DNA from: Affinundibacterium fentianense
Lineage (GTDB): Bacteria; Pseudomonadota; Gammaproteobacteria; Burkholderiales; Burkholderiaceae_D
Direction: 5' to 3'
DNA: 64,000 bases
Assembly (NCBI RefSeq): GCF_018139545.1
Contig: NZ_JAGSPJ010000002.1
Location: 62,001-126,000 of the forward strand
Shown: piece after piece, positions 19,326 to 28,358 of the stretch
Layout of the letters: each line of letters begins with the position of its first letter
Position numbering within the stretch: the first letter of the stretch is position 1
Position numbers and translations under genes: made by a program
Notes under the pieces: model-generated
Told to the model about the DNA's origin: nothing
The model's database searches: none
Seen by the model: the letters and a program-made list of their open reading frames with translations, nothing else

Positions 19326-20186
19326 TTATGCCGTCATTGTTGTTGCCAAGAGTGATTGAGTTCGCCCTTGTGGCACCACGTCGTGCCAAGTAATTAAACG
19401 TAACTCACCATCCGTTTCTTCCACCAAAGCGGACAAACTTTCCACCCAGTCGCCATCATTGCAATACAGGATGCCACCGATATTTCGTATTTCTGGTTTA
19501 TGGATATGACCACAAATCACGCCGTCCAGGCCTCGTTGCCGTGCTTCATCCGCCAAAGCGTCTTCAAATTTCGTGATATAGCTCACTGCATTTTTAACTT
19601 TTAATTTTAGATACTGTGACAAAGACCAGTACGGCAATCCAGCACGTGCTCGCCAATGATTGAAAATCTGATTTAGTTTCAAGATCATTGTGTACATACT
19701 ATCACCCAAATGAGCGATCCACTTAGCGCAAGCAATCACACCGTCAAAGCGATCGCCATGTAGCACCAACATACGTTTACCATCGGCCGTTGTATGAATT
19801 AGCTCATCCCGAACCTGTATCCCGCCAAAATCGAGTGCAATAAATTGACGCGCAGCCTCGTCATGATTGCCAGGCACGAAAATCACATTGGTTCCTTTCT
19901 TCGCCTTTTTCAACACAATTTGCACAATGTTATTGTGAGTTTGGTCCCAATACCATCGTCGTTTCAGCTGCCAGCCGTCGATAATATCGCCGACCAAATA
20001 CAAAGTCTCCGACTCCGTCGCCTTTAAAAATTCCAACAAACGTTTGGCTTGACAGCCTGTCGTCCCTAAATGGAGATCAGAAATCCAAATACTGCGAAAA
20101 CGCATTCCTTCCTTCTTGGCATCCTTTTTTGGACACTTTACGGCTGAGCTGGTTTCTTGCTTCAGAAACTGATCTGCTGGGATCAT
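19326..20186 (-). CDS. LpxH/PlcP-like metallophosphoesterase
   Basis: A 286-residue calcineurin-type phosphoesterase with the metal motifs in order: SDLHLG, GDIIDGW, GNHDE, VLHGDRFD and CGHIHKPEI. Annotation pipelines usually name such proteins UDP-2,3-diacylglucosamine diphosphatase (LpxH-like). The closer functional analogue may be PlcP, a PhoB-controlled phospholipase C of rhizobia that degrades phospholipid head groups during phosphate starvation. I favour this because its start overlaps the stop of an OlsB-like acyltransferase (4-bp overlap), and both sit behind Pho-like half-sites beside the pst-ppk region. I cannot separate the two activities by eye. It converges on sixA with a 13-bp gap. 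Confidence 0.85.
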   Translation of the reverse strand: MIPADQFLKQETSSAVKCPKKDAKKEGMRFRSIWISDLHLGTTGCQAKRLLEFLKATESETLYLVGDIIDGWQLKRRWYWDQTHNNIVQIVLKKAKKGTNVIFVPGNHDEAARQFIALDFGGIQVRDELIHTTADGKRMLVLHGDRFDGVIACAKWIAHLGDSMYTMILKLNQIFNHWRARAGLPYWSLSQYLKLKVKNAVSYITKFEDALADEARQRGLDGVICGHIHKPEIRNIGGILYCNDGDWVESLSALVEETDGELRLITWHDVVPQGRTQSLLATTMTA

Positions 20187-20950
20187 GCTTGACGCTCCTC
20201 AGTGCCGTAATGCTTGGCATAGCGATTATCGAGATTCGATAGAGGTAACATCACAAACAAATCCGCGCTATGAAAGTCCGGGTCCCACGCAGGTTCGCCA
20301 CAAATCCACGCGCCAGCTCGCAAATAGCCTTTCAAGAGAGGAGGAACTCTGGCCTCATGGCTAGCATCCATATTCTCAAGTGGAAAAGCTAAGAGCGGTG
20401 TGACCCTATATTCTAAGGGAGCAAATTCTTCGTCCTTAAATTGACGATAAATAGCGGCTGCGTTATGGCCACCATCGGACAAGCTAATGCTGGCACAACC
20501 GATTAAGTATTCACAACGTTCGCGTCGCATGTACGCCGCGATGCCCGCCCACAATAGCATGATCACCGCACCACTTCGATAATCAGGGTGGATACAAGCA
20601 CGTCCGGCTTCCGCGATGCTACCTCGAATATTCGCCAGACGAGAGAGATCAAACTCAGCTTCTGAATAATAACGACCGATCTGTCGAGCTGCATTCGGGC
20701 TCAATATTCTGTATGTTCCCACGACTTTCAAGGTCTTGGTATCCCGTACGATCAGATGGTCACAGTATTCGTCAAATTCATCTTTGTCGAGACAATCTTC
20801 ATTCGCCAATGCCGTCAACCCCATCGCTTCGATGAAAACCTTGTAACGCAGACGTTGCACTTCCTTCACTTCTTTTTTTGTACTAGCCAAACTCAAACTC
20901 AATTTTGAGAAACTGGGATTCGCATCACCGGGAATGGTTAACACTCTCAT
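20183..20950 (-). CDS. OlsB-like GNAT acyltransferase (ornithine lipid synthesis candidate)
   Basis: A 255-residue protein of the acetyltransferase family that contains OlsB, the ornithine N-acyltransferase of the first step of ornithine lipid synthesis. Visible motifs: VQRLRYKVFIEAMG near the N-terminus (the RY.VF.E.LG signature), DEFDEYCDHLIVRD, VGTYRILSP, EAGRACIHPDYR, LIGCASI and a C-terminal GAWICGEPAWDPDFHSADLFVML segment. The ATG at 20950 follows AAAGGAG, whereas the frame running to 21088 adds an unlikely cysteine-rich extension. It overlaps the metallophosphoesterase by 4 bp. No OlsA (lyso-ornithine lipid acyltransferase) is adjacent. Phosphorus-free ornithine lipids replace phospholipids under phosphate limitation in several proteobacteria. 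Confidence 0.82.
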   Translation of the reverse strand: MRVLTIPGDANPSFSKLSLSLASTKKEVKEVQRLRYKVFIEAMGLTALANEDCLDKDEFDEYCDHLIVRDTKTLKVVGTYRILSPNAARQIGRYYSEAEFDLSRLANIRGSIAEAGRACIHPDYRSGAVIMLLWAGIAAYMRRERCEYLIGCASISLSDGGHNAAAIYRQFKDEEFAPLEYRVTPLLAFPLENMDASHEARVPPLLKGYLRAGAWICGEPAWDPDFHSADLFVMLPLSNLDNRYAKHYGTEERQA

Positions 20951-21014
20951 GCACTGTGCTCCTTTATTCGTTGTGTCTTCAGCACGCAGAATAAGCTGGC
21001 AATACTTCAGGATT

Positions 21015-21043
21015 GTGACAATTTCATGTCCATTTAATGACAG
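21015..21043 (-). promoter_or_regulatory. Triple 11-bp-spaced Pho-like half-sites before the acyltransferase-phosphoesterase pair
   Basis: On the minus strand CTGTCAT (21043 to 21037), TGGACAT (21032 to 21026) and TTGTCAC (21021 to 21015) follow one another at exactly 11-bp intervals with AT-rich spacers, the arrangement PhoB binds. The outer two match the half-site consensus well and the middle one is degenerate. Ten bases further is TATTGC, a weak -10 candidate. The site lies about 65 bp before the acyltransferase ATG. Confidence 0.65.
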
Positions 21044-21170
21044 CCAAACCCTGCATTCCCATTGCTGCTCAATGGCAACGTGACACATTCAAGACAGTGG
21101 ATGATTTAGTTTGTCACCAGCCTCACTAAATATTGCATAATCACAAGCATTCGAAATTTTAGGAGTTAAG

Positions 21171-21848
21171 ATGAGTATTGCATTGTCGGTGTTTGTTAAA
21201 GCACTCGTCGTGGTACCCGTGACCTTGTTACCAATATTAAATCCCATTGCGGTCGCCCCTATCTTCTTATCCATGACGGGTCCTATGGATCAAATTATGG
21301 CAAATCGGCTAGCAAAGCGAATCGCATTTAACTGTTTTTTCCTACTGATGGGTGCTGTATTTGTGGGATCGTACGTTCTCGACTTTTTCGGTATTTCTTT
21401 ACCGATCGTACGAGTTGCGGGCGGAATTGTCGTTGGTATGGCTGGTTGGAAACTGCTCAACGATCAGGGGCAAGATAAACTACGCAACTCTGTAGCAGAA
21501 TCGGCAGGAAATTGGACTAAAGAGGAATTACGTCGCCATAGTTTCTATCCATTTAGTTTTCCCCTAACCGTCGGCCCCGGAGCAATCGCAACGTCAATCA
21601 CTCTCGGCGCGCAACTCCCAACCAAGCCAGTTGATTGGTTAATCACAGGCATTGCCGCAACTATCGGTGTATTCATTACCAGCTTTGCAATCTATTTATC
21701 CTATCGATTTGCGCGCAATCTGGAGAGCTTTCTTGGCGACGTGGGAGCGACGGTACTGATGCGCTTATCGGCATTTATCTTATTGTGCATCGGCATCGAG
21801 ATCGGTTGGTCTGGAATCTCAGAATTGTTGGAAGATTTAAAACTGTAA
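21171..21848 (+). CDS. MarC family integral membrane protein
   Basis: A 225-residue inner membrane protein with about six hydrophobic segments. The N-terminal LLPILNPIAVAPIFLSMT and the SFPLTVGPGAIATSITLGA loops are the repeated motifs of the MarC/UPF0056 family. The biochemical function of the family is unresolved. An AGGAG ribosome site lies before the ATG. The gene is divergent from the acyltransferase operon, and its 5' region lies next to the Pho-like half-sites, though these point the other way. Confidence 0.9.
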   Translation: MSIALSVFVKALVVVPVTLLPILNPIAVAPIFLSMTGPMDQIMANRLAKRIAFNCFFLLMGAVFVGSYVLDFFGISLPIVRVAGGIVVGMAGWKLLNDQGQDKLRNSVAESAGNWTKEELRRHSFYPFSFPLTVGPGAIATSITLGAQLPTKPVDWLITGIAATIGVFITSFAIYLSYRFARNLESFLGDVGATVLMRLSAFILLCIGIEIGWSGISELLEDLKL

Positions 21849-21883
21849 CTTGCGCTATGGCCATTTAATCGCAACACTTTGCG

Positions 21884-21934
21884 AAAAAAAAGCATGTTGA
21901 TCACACTACCGCGCGTGTCCAACATGCTTTTTTT
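21884..21934. terminator. Bidirectional intrinsic terminator between marC and the 107-aa gene
   Basis: AAAAAAAAGCATGTTG at 21884-21899 is complementary to CAACATGCTTTTTTT at 21920-21934. The stem is flanked by an A-run and a T-run, so it can stop transcription of marC (plus) and of the convergent 107-residue gene (minus). Confidence 0.88.
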
Positions 21935-22004
21935 ATGAATAAAACTCTGAGGTATTCCCTTGTCATTCAAGGTCTAGATCGCGTAACAACTTTCTCCAAT
22001 ATCT

Positions 22005-22328
22005 CTAGAGAGTATCGTCAACAACGTCAGCTTCTGAGGTGGGTTCACCGAGCATCAAAGCATGTTCCACATGCGTCGATTCGTCGCCAATTTTACTTTT
22101 CCATGCTTTCAAAAAGTAAATGCGCTCGAACTCCGTCGGTGCCTCATGCCAAATCACCATCAGCGTCCCTTTATGATCGTGTAGTTTAGCTAATTTTGTA
22201 ATGCAATCACTATTCCCATCCGCATCAGCCATGGCCATTGCATAGCCGTACACGCGATTGAGTCTTTCAATCCGATCGGGCTCTGTCTCGCTATGCGTAG
22301 CAGAAATTTTAGCGTGATCTAAAAACAT
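22005..22328 (-). CDS. Conserved-looking small hypothetical protein (107 aa)
   Basis: Not recognised. The product is 107 residues, hydrophilic and acidic at its C-terminus (EPTSEADVVDDTL). It holds a central LAKLHDHKGTLMVIWHEAPTEFERIYFLKAWKSK segment that could form a strand-turn-helix. There is no signal peptide or membrane segment. Two points support a real gene: an AGGAG ribosome site 7 nt before the ATG, and the shared bidirectional terminator downstream. The opposite-strand frame over the same bases lacks a ribosome site. It stands alone between marC and the EAL protein. Confidence 0.65.
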   Translation of the reverse strand: MFLDHAKISATHSETEPDRIERLNRVYGYAMAMADADGNSDCITKLAKLHDHKGTLMVIWHEAPTEFERIYFLKAWKSKIGDESTHVEHALMLGEPTSEADVVDDTL

Positions 22329-22566
22329 CGCATTCTCCTCAAACCTATTGAATATGAGTTATTGATTTTAGCCCAAGCACGTAGCGATAAGGTTGTTTTA
22401 TTTATTTTCGCACTAGGTTGGTAAATATTCTGTATCGACTTACAACGGTTCATACATAGAATCAAAATATCGCTTTGCAGTCTGTGGGCAATTTGCTTTA
22501 ATGCTTTAGACTAGTATTGCAATTTGCAAGCGACTAACCAATGACTTTTGCTGTTACACGCCATCA

Positions 22567-24732
22567 ATGCAGGCCACTCAAGAAATTCACCGAAATCGAA
22601 TCATGAAAAATGTCTATCAGTCTTTAATTGATCGATGCCTACCCAGTCGAATTAGTTACCGACTCGCACTCAGCTATTTAGCAATCTTGTCGCTATTTAT
22701 TTTTGTTACCGTGCGCAGCGTCGTTCATGTCCAAGAGGTCTCGAAACGAAGTCAGGAATTTGCAAACCAAGATCTACAAAAACTCTTGCAAGTACAGAAC
22801 CTCGCGCTGGATATTGAAGGTTCTACTAGTGCCTTAGTCTTGATATTTAACGCTACTCAAGAAAAACGCAAGCCAGCTTATGACGCCATCGATGCAAAGA
22901 AAAAACATATTGATGAACTAATTCAGCAACTCAGTACCGAATTCGAAGACGAAGCACAACGACTTTGCTTAGAAAAATTATCGATAACTCATCAACAATA
23001 TCGGCAATCCTATTTAAATCTATTTGATGAAATCGAATTAGAACATGCGCTTGGTGCAAAACAAGTTTTTGAAACACAGGTTGCTCCAGCACGCGAACAA
23101 TTCTTAAACGAAAGCAATACCCTACTTGTACTCGCGAAGCAACGCATACAACTGAGGCAGGAAGAAGTCCGATCTGATTTAGCGCGACTTAAACTAGAGA
23201 TTCTCGCCATTTCTATTCTCGCTGTATTGTTAGGTATCGGACTAGCGTTTATGACACAACACAGCGTTGTACAACCGCTCCGCATGCTAGAACTTAACGC
23301 TTTAAGAATCGCCTCAGGAGACTACTCACATAAACTACCACCAACCAACACCGCCGAGATCAGTCAAGTAAGCCAAGCACTGAATATCATGACAGATGCT
23401 GTCGCCGTTCGTGAAGCAGAGATCAAGCAGCTCGCTTATTTTGATCAATTAAGTGGGTTACCCAATCGCACACACTTACTGAAAAAATATGAACACCAAG
23501 ACCTGCAACATCATGCCATGATCATCATGGACATGGCGCGCCTCAAAATTGTGAATGAGACTCTAGGTTTTGGTACAGGAGATACCTTAATTGTTGAGAC
23601 TTGTCGACGTATTCAACATGCAGTTAATCCTTATGTTGACGCCCGGATTTTTCTCGCTAAATTTTCAGGGGGTCAATTTGCATTGATTTGCGCCGAGAAG
23701 TCTGATTCCGATAGTAAAGGATTAGTACAACGGCTCATCGAGGGCATTAACCATGCACTCAATCTACCAATTCAATGCAACAGCTACAGTGTCGATATCA
23801 ATCTTGTTTTTGGTGTTGCATTAGCAAATGCGGAAACCAAGAATCTAACCACACTCATACGGAATGCGGAGATCGCACTGTATGCAGCGAAAGAACGCAC
23901 AGCATCATCTGCATGGTATTCCGATGCGCAAGAGGCCTCGCGCTTGAGCCACCTCAGTTTATTATCGGACCTCCGTGCCGCCATTCAAAATGACGAGCTA
24001 CAGATGTGGTTGCAACCAAAAATTCGTTTATGTGATCAAAGTTGCTATGGATTTGAAGCACTAGTCCGCTGGCAACATCCGAGAAGAGGCTTCATTTCAC
24101 CCGCAGAATTTGTGCCATTCGCTGAACGAGCAGGTTATATCCACCATGTAACAAATTGGATGCTAGAGAAAGCAGTGAAAACATTGGCACAGTGGCGAGA
24201 TCGCTATCCAACTTTGAGTATTGCTGTCAACGTCAGTACCAATGACTTACGTGATCATCATTTCCCAGATCGCGTCAGACAGTTCCTCCATCAATATCAA
24301 GTCACGCCGAATAATCTTCATTTGGAATTGACGGAGAGTGGCATCATGGAAAATCCGGAGAACGCGATAACTTTGCTCGACATGCTGAGAAATACAGGTA
24401 TTGGACTATCAATCGACGACTTTGGTACAGGCCACTCGTCGCTTGCATATTTACAAAAGCTTCCAGTATCCGAATTAAAGATCGATCGCAGTTTTGTAAT
24501 CAATCTCGATCAACACGACGCAACGCAAAAATTGGTGAAAACCATCATCGACATGGGCCATGGCTTAGATCTTCATGTCATCGCAGAGGGAATTGAAACT
24601 CAAGAGGAGCGTACTACGTTAACCGATCTCGGTTGTGATGCGATACAGGGCTATTTCGCTAGCAAACCTCTGCATGGGTCTGCATTAGACACTTGGCTGG
24701 AGAACTTGCCACGTTCGGTTCACCGAGGCTAA
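22567..24732 (+). CDS. Membrane-bound HAMP-GGDEF(degenerate)-EAL c-di-GMP phosphodiesterase
   Basis: A 721-residue inner membrane protein: first membrane segment about 33-50, a helical four-helix-bundle type periplasmic region, second membrane segment about 210-230, HAMP, GGDEF-type domain (about 285-440) and EAL domain (about 455-715). The cyclase motif reads SGGQF near residue 367 instead of GGDEF, so cyclase activity is not expected. The EAL domain keeps FEALVRW, VNVS, LELTESG, IDDFGTGHSS, ELKIDRSFV and AEGIET, the metal and catalytic residues of active phosphodiesterases. The degenerate domain may bind GTP as an allosteric sensor, as in CC3396 of Caulobacter. The start could also be the ATG at 22603. 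Confidence 0.9.
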   Translation: MQATQEIHRNRIMKNVYQSLIDRCLPSRISYRLALSYLAILSLFIFVTVRSVVHVQEVSKRSQEFANQDLQKLLQVQNLALDIEGSTSALVLIFNATQEKRKPAYDAIDAKKKHIDELIQQLSTEFEDEAQRLCLEKLSITHQQYRQSYLNLFDEIELEHALGAKQVFETQVAPAREQFLNESNTLLVLAKQRIQLRQEEVRSDLARLKLEILAISILAVLLGIGLAFMTQHSVVQPLRMLELNALRIASGDYSHKLPPTNTAEISQVSQALNIMTDAVAVREAEIKQLAYFDQLSGLPNRTHLLKKYEHQDLQHHAMIIMDMARLKIVNETLGFGTGDTLIVETCRRIQHAVNPYVDARIFLAKFSGGQFALICAEKSDSDSKGLVQRLIEGINHALNLPIQCNSYSVDINLVFGVALANAETKNLTTLIRNAEIALYAAKERTASSAWYSDAQEASRLSHLSLLSDLRAAIQNDELQMWLQPKIRLCDQSCYGFEALVRWQHPRRGFISPAEFVPFAERAGYIHHVTNWMLEKAVKTLAQWRDRYPTLSIAVNVSTNDLRDHHFPDRVRQFLHQYQVTPNNLHLELTESGIMENPENAITLLDMLRNTGIGLSIDDFGTGHSSLAYLQKLPVSELKIDRSFVINLDQHDATQKLVKTIIDMGHGLDLHVIAEGIETQEERTTLTDLGCDAIQGYFASKPLHGSALDTWLENLPRSVHRG

Positions 24733-24761
24733 GGCAAGCTAAATGGGCTGACGCAATGCTT

Positions 24762-24767
24762 TATAAT
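24762..24767 (+). promoter_or_regulatory. Consensus -10 element for tsaD
   Basis: A perfect TATAAT lies 39 bp before the tsaD ATG, inside the short gap after the EAL gene. No convincing -35 element is present at normal spacing, so activation or an alternative start is possible. Confidence 0.45.
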
Positions 24768-24805
24768 AGCGGCACACTGATTTTTCTCTTTCTTAAAATT
24801 TAATT

Positions 24806-25846
24806 ATGATCGTCCTTGGCATCGAATCTTCCTGCGATGAAACCGGTATTGCCTTATTTGATACCGAGCGTGGCTTGCTATCGCACGCCCTGCATTCACA
24901 AATTGCGATGCATCAAGAATACGGCGGTGTGGTCCCTGAACTTGCCTCTCGCGATCATGTCAGACGTGCTATCCCACTCTTGACCGAAGCGCTCGAAAAA
25001 GCACAAATTGCTAAGCATCAAATTGACGCGATCGCTTACACCCAAGGACCCGGTTTAGCTGGCGCCTTGTTGGTCGGAGCCTCGGTTGCATGTGGCTTGG
25101 GGATGGCATTAGATAAGCCCCTCATTGGCATCCATCATTTAGAGGGACATTTACTTTCTCCTTTGCTGGCGAGCGAACCGCCTTCATTTCCCTTTATCGC
25201 CCTTCTCGTTTCAGGTGGGCATACCCAACTGATGCGAGTCGACGCAGTGGGTCAATATGAATTGCTTGGTGAAACTTTGGACGACGCTGCGGGTGAAGCT
25301 TTTGATAAATCTGCAAAATTACTAGGTTTGGCCTACCCAGGAGGACCAGCGATCTCGCAACTTGCAAGCCTAGGTGATCCTGATGTACATCAGTTTCCAA
25401 GACCCATGTTGCACTCAAAAGACTTGAATTTTAGTTTCTCGGGACTAAAAACAGCGGTCTTAACAGCAGTAAGAAAGTATCCCAATGCATTAAGCGAGCA
25501 GGACAAGGCAAACGTCGCGCGAGGGTTTGTCGATGCCATCATCGACGTCTTGGTTGCTAAATGCCAGACTGCAATGAAACAAACCGGTCTCAAGCGCTTG
25601 GTGATTGCCGGTGGTGTCGGTGCAAATCGCCAACTCCGAGCAAGTTTGAATGCGGCAGCAAACGCAGCGAATCCGAAAAAACGGTTTGAAGTGTTCTACC
25701 CCGAACTAGAATTTTGTACCGACAATGGTGCGATGATCGCTTTCGCCGGTGCCATGCGCTTACTTGCTTACCCAGAGCAAGCGGACAAAAACTATAGTTT
25801 TAACGTGCGTCCTCGTTGGCCGTTGCACGAATTAGTTCAAGCTTGA
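24806..25846 (+). CDS. tsaD: tRNA N6-adenosine threonylcarbamoyltransferase TsaD
   Basis: A 346-residue protein with the opening [19 protein letters not shown], the metal-binding HLEGH motif ([11 protein letters not shown]), [31 protein letters not shown] and [13 protein letters not shown]. TsaD completes the t6A37 modification of ANN-decoding tRNAs together with TsaB, TsaC and TsaE. The TsaE gene also lies in this window at 36.4 kb. The length equals that of known TsaD proteins. It is followed by a strong bidirectional terminator. Confidence 0.97.
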   Translation: MIVLGIESSCDETGIALFDTERGLLSHALHSQIAMHQEYGGVVPELASRDHVRRAIPLLTEALEKAQIAKHQIDAIAYTQGPGLAGALLVGASVACGLGMALDKPLIGIHHLEGHLLSPLLASEPPSFPFIALLVSGGHTQLMRVDAVGQYELLGETLDDAAGEAFDKSAKLLGLAYPGGPAISQLASLGDPDVHQFPRPMLHSKDLNFSFSGLKTAVLTAVRKYPNALSEQDKANVARGFVDAIIDVLVAKCQTAMKQTGLKRLVIAGGVGANRQLRASLNAAANAANPKKRFEVFYPELEFCTDNGAMIAFAGAMRLLAYPEQADKNYSFNVRPRWPLHELVQA

Positions 25847-25885
25847 GTTCTTACCCTAGCACGCAGATCGACCCCAAATAAGCAT

Positions 25886-25919
25886 AAAAAAACCTCGTCA
25901 ATCTATGACGAGGTTTTTT
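25886..25919. terminator. Bidirectional intrinsic terminator between tsaD and plsY
   Basis: A-run plus CCTCGTC at 25886-25899 pairs with GACGAGG plus T-run at 25907-25919 around a 7-nt loop. It serves tsaD on the plus strand and plsY on the minus strand. Confidence 0.92.
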
Positions 25920-25958
25920 AACTGTATGGGGGGCAACTCCACGCCCAAGTCAGTTGAT

Positions 25959-26564
25959 TTATTTTTTCTTAGAACCGATCCGACTTTCTTTACCACGCAT
26001 CAAATTCGCAATATTCGAACCGTGCCGATAAATTAAAAGACCACTCATGATGGCAACCGCCAATAAAGTCAAATCGGGACCAAATAATAGACCATAGTAA
26101 AACGGTGCAAACAAGGACGCTATCAGGGCTGCCAAAGAAGAATAGCGGAAGGCATACGCAACCACTAACCAAGTCACAAACGTACCAACGCCCAACCAAA
26201 CATTGATTGCCAACAGCACACCCAAGGCCGTTGCAACACCTTTACCACCGACAAAGCGAAAAAATACCGGCCATAAATGACCGATGAACACAGCTAATCC
26301 TACCGCCGCAATGGTGCTGCTTCCCAATTCATATTGCTCTTTGAAAGTGAGTGCCAACCAGACCGCGAGCCAGCCTTTAAATCCATCACCCAACAAAGTT
26401 AGAGCCGCCGCTGCCTTATTACCACTACGTAAAACGTTGGTTGCCCCTGGATTTTTTGAACCATAAGTACGTGGATCAGACAAGCCAAACAAACGGCTTA
26501 CCACCACAGCAAAAGAAATGGAACCAATTAAATAAGCCGCAAGAATCGCGAGCACTGAAGCCAT
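25959..26564 (-). CDS. plsY: Glycerol-3-phosphate acyltransferase PlsY
   Basis: A 201-residue inner membrane enzyme that transfers the acyl group from acyl-phosphate to glycerol-3-phosphate, the first committed step of phospholipid synthesis. The three PlsY signature blocks are present: [34 protein letters not shown] near the N-terminus, [21 protein letters not shown] in the middle, and RYSSLAAL with [20 protein letters not shown] at the end. A GAGG ribosome site precedes the ATG. Confidence 0.96.
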   Translation of the reverse strand: MASVLAILAAYLIGSISFAVVVSRLFGLSDPRTYGSKNPGATNVLRSGNKAAAALTLLGDGFKGWLAVWLALTFKEQYELGSSTIAAVGLAVFIGHLWPVFFRFVGGKGVATALGVLLAINVWLGVGTFVTWLVVAYAFRYSSLAALIASLFAPFYYGLLFGPDLTLLAVAIMSGLLIYRHGSNIANLMRGKESRIGSKKK

Positions 26565-26724
26565 CTGTTACCTCATCTATCATTTTAAGTTATGTCGTAG
26601 GTTGAACGTCCAATCAGATCGCATTGATTGTCAATCAAGTCGAATGTAGCGCAGACAATCCAATTTAGCCGTCTATTTTTGCACAGTCAATCTCGAAACT
26701 CTAGTGCTTTACTCAAACTCAACA

Positions 26725-27210
26725 CTACAAAGCACAATTGACAGGTTTGCCACCTAGAATTTCAATCAAAATTTGCGGATCTATTCCGATCAAGTAACCA
26801 CGCCGTCCACCGTTCAGATAGATTTTTTCCAAATCAAATATGCTCTGTTCAACATAGACTGGCATTGCTTTCTTGGTTCCAAACGGTGAGGTCCCCCCTA
26901 TCATATAACCAGAATGCCGCTGTGCCACATCCGGCTTACAAGGTTCGACTGATTTACAAAAAATTTGCCTAGCCAAATTTTTTGTTGAAACGGTTTTATC
27001 TCCGTGCATCAACACGACCATCGGTTTGGCCTGTTCATCCTGCATGATCAGCGTTTTCACCACTGCATGCTCATCCACACCCAGTTCTCGAGAGGAGACT
27101 GCGGTTCCCCCATGCTCCTCGTACGCATAAGGATGCTCGGTAAATTGCACCCCTTTTTTTCGCAGCAATTGGGTTGCCGGAGTCTCTGATACATGTTCTT
27201 TTTTTGCCAA
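26725..27210 (-). CDS. ybaK: YbaK/EbsC family Cys-tRNA(Pro) deacylase
   Basis: A 161-residue member of the trans-editing family related to the ProRS insertion domain, which hydrolyses mischarged Cys-tRNA(Pro). The conserved lysine of VVKTLIMQ, the GDKTVSTKNLAR stretch and GYMIGGTSPFGTKKAMPVYVE with the family's GGxSPxG loop are all visible. The start appears to be a TTG at 27210, since no in-frame ATG fits before the conserved N-terminus. A nearby ATG is in another frame and gives an unrelated short product. Confidence 0.9.
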   Translation of the reverse strand: MAKKEHVSETPATQLLRKKGVQFTEHPYAYEEHGGTAVSSRELGVDEHAVVKTLIMQDEQAKPMVVLMHGDKTVSTKNLARQIFCKSVEPCKPDVAQRHSGYMIGGTSPFGTKKAMPVYVEQSIFDLEKIYLNGGRRGYLIGIDPQILIEILGGKPVNCAL

Positions 27211-27390
27211 AATGCATCCGTCCAGAATTCAAATTTTCAAATATGACGCGCTGCATCGCTCATCCTACGATACAACTTACGAATGACCATTATACCGAGT
27301 ACAGCTGGCGACTAACATAGTCTGACTATCGCGACGAAGGATTGCTGCTAAAAGTTGTGCGCAAAAACAATCACGATACATCTTTGTATT

Positions 27391-28326
27391 TCACCCACGT
27401 GGATGATGCTGTGCGTGCAATTGTTTGAGACGTTCACGCGCTACATGAGTATAAATCTGCGTTGTCGAAATATCAGCATGACCTAGGAGCAATTGCACCA
27501 CCCGCAAATCGGCACCATGATTAAGTAAATGAGTCGCAAAGGCGTGTCGAAGTGTATGTGGTGACAAGGGTGTGGTAATTCCTGCTTGCGCAGCGGACTT
27601 CTTAATGACGACCCAAAACATTTGTCTAGTCATCGCCCCTCCTCGTGCAGTAACAAAGAGTGCATCGTCGATTTGTCCATTCAAAATCACCGGTCTAGCC
27701 TCACCCAAATAACGCTGCAGCCACATTCTAGCGAGCTCACCAAATGGAACCAGTCGGGTCTTACTTCCTTTCCCTGTCACCCGCAGCACACCATCGTTCA
27801 AACTCACTTCAAACGATTTGAGTGACACCAGTTCGGATACCCGTAACCCACAAGCATACAGAAGCTCGAGCATCGTACGATCACGCAAACCTAAAGGAGT
27901 TTGCACGTCCGGTGCATGCAACAAGGCTTCAACTTGTGCCTCACTCAAGGTCTTCGGTAGTCGGTCCGCCTGTTTCGCAGATCGAAGCTTCGTGCAGGGA
28001 TTGACCGCAATTTGATGCGACCGAAATGCCTGTTGGTAAAACCGCTTTAAAACGGTCATCCTGCGATTCGCAGATGTCGCCTTTGAACTACGATGCTTTG
28101 CTGCTACATACGCAAAAATATCGGCTTCATTGACGTCTAACAAATCTTTTTGATATTCAAGCTGTAGCCACTCTGCGAACAAACGTATATCACGTCGATA
28201 GGCATCCAACGAATTTTTTGCCAATCCATCTTCTAACCATAAACTATCGCAAAATTGGTCAATTTGCGCTTGAACTTGCGGAGTCAATTCAACTGAATTG
28301 GATGAATGCGCAAGCTGGTCCGGCAT
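27391..28326 (-). CDS. xerD: Site-specific tyrosine recombinase XerD
   Basis: A tyrosine recombinase that resolves chromosome dimers at dif with XerC. The N-terminal SAM-like domain contains WLEDGLAKNSLDAYRRDIRLFAEWLQ. Catalytic residues are all present: Arg in LYACGLRVSELV, Lys in VTGKGSKTRLVPFG, HTLRHAFATHLL, His in LLGHADISTTQIYTHV and the tyrosine in the same block. The frame opens at a GTG at 28365 that overlaps ogt, but the ATG at 28326 follows GGAG and gives 311 residues, nearer the usual 300. Sequence and lack of flanking mobile genes argue for the housekeeping XerD rather than a phage integrase. Confidence 0.93.
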   Translation of the reverse strand: MPDQLAHSSNSVELTPQVQAQIDQFCDSLWLEDGLAKNSLDAYRRDIRLFAEWLQLEYQKDLLDVNEADIFAYVAAKHRSSKATSANRRMTVLKRFYQQAFRSHQIAVNPCTKLRSAKQADRLPKTLSEAQVEALLHAPDVQTPLGLRDRTMLELLYACGLRVSELVSLKSFEVSLNDGVLRVTGKGSKTRLVPFGELARMWLQRYLGEARPVILNGQIDDALFVTARGGAMTRQMFWVVIKKSAAQAGITTPLSPHTLRHAFATHLLNHGADLRVVQLLLGHADISTTQIYTHVARERLKQLHAQHHPRG

Positions 28327-28358
28327 CAACTCACTCCGCGATGCGACTTTCTTTCGCG

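Noticed and set aside
27391..28326. XerD-like recombinase as the integrase of the tRNA-Met island
   Set aside because: It is 17 kb away and has the housekeeping XerD motifs and length.
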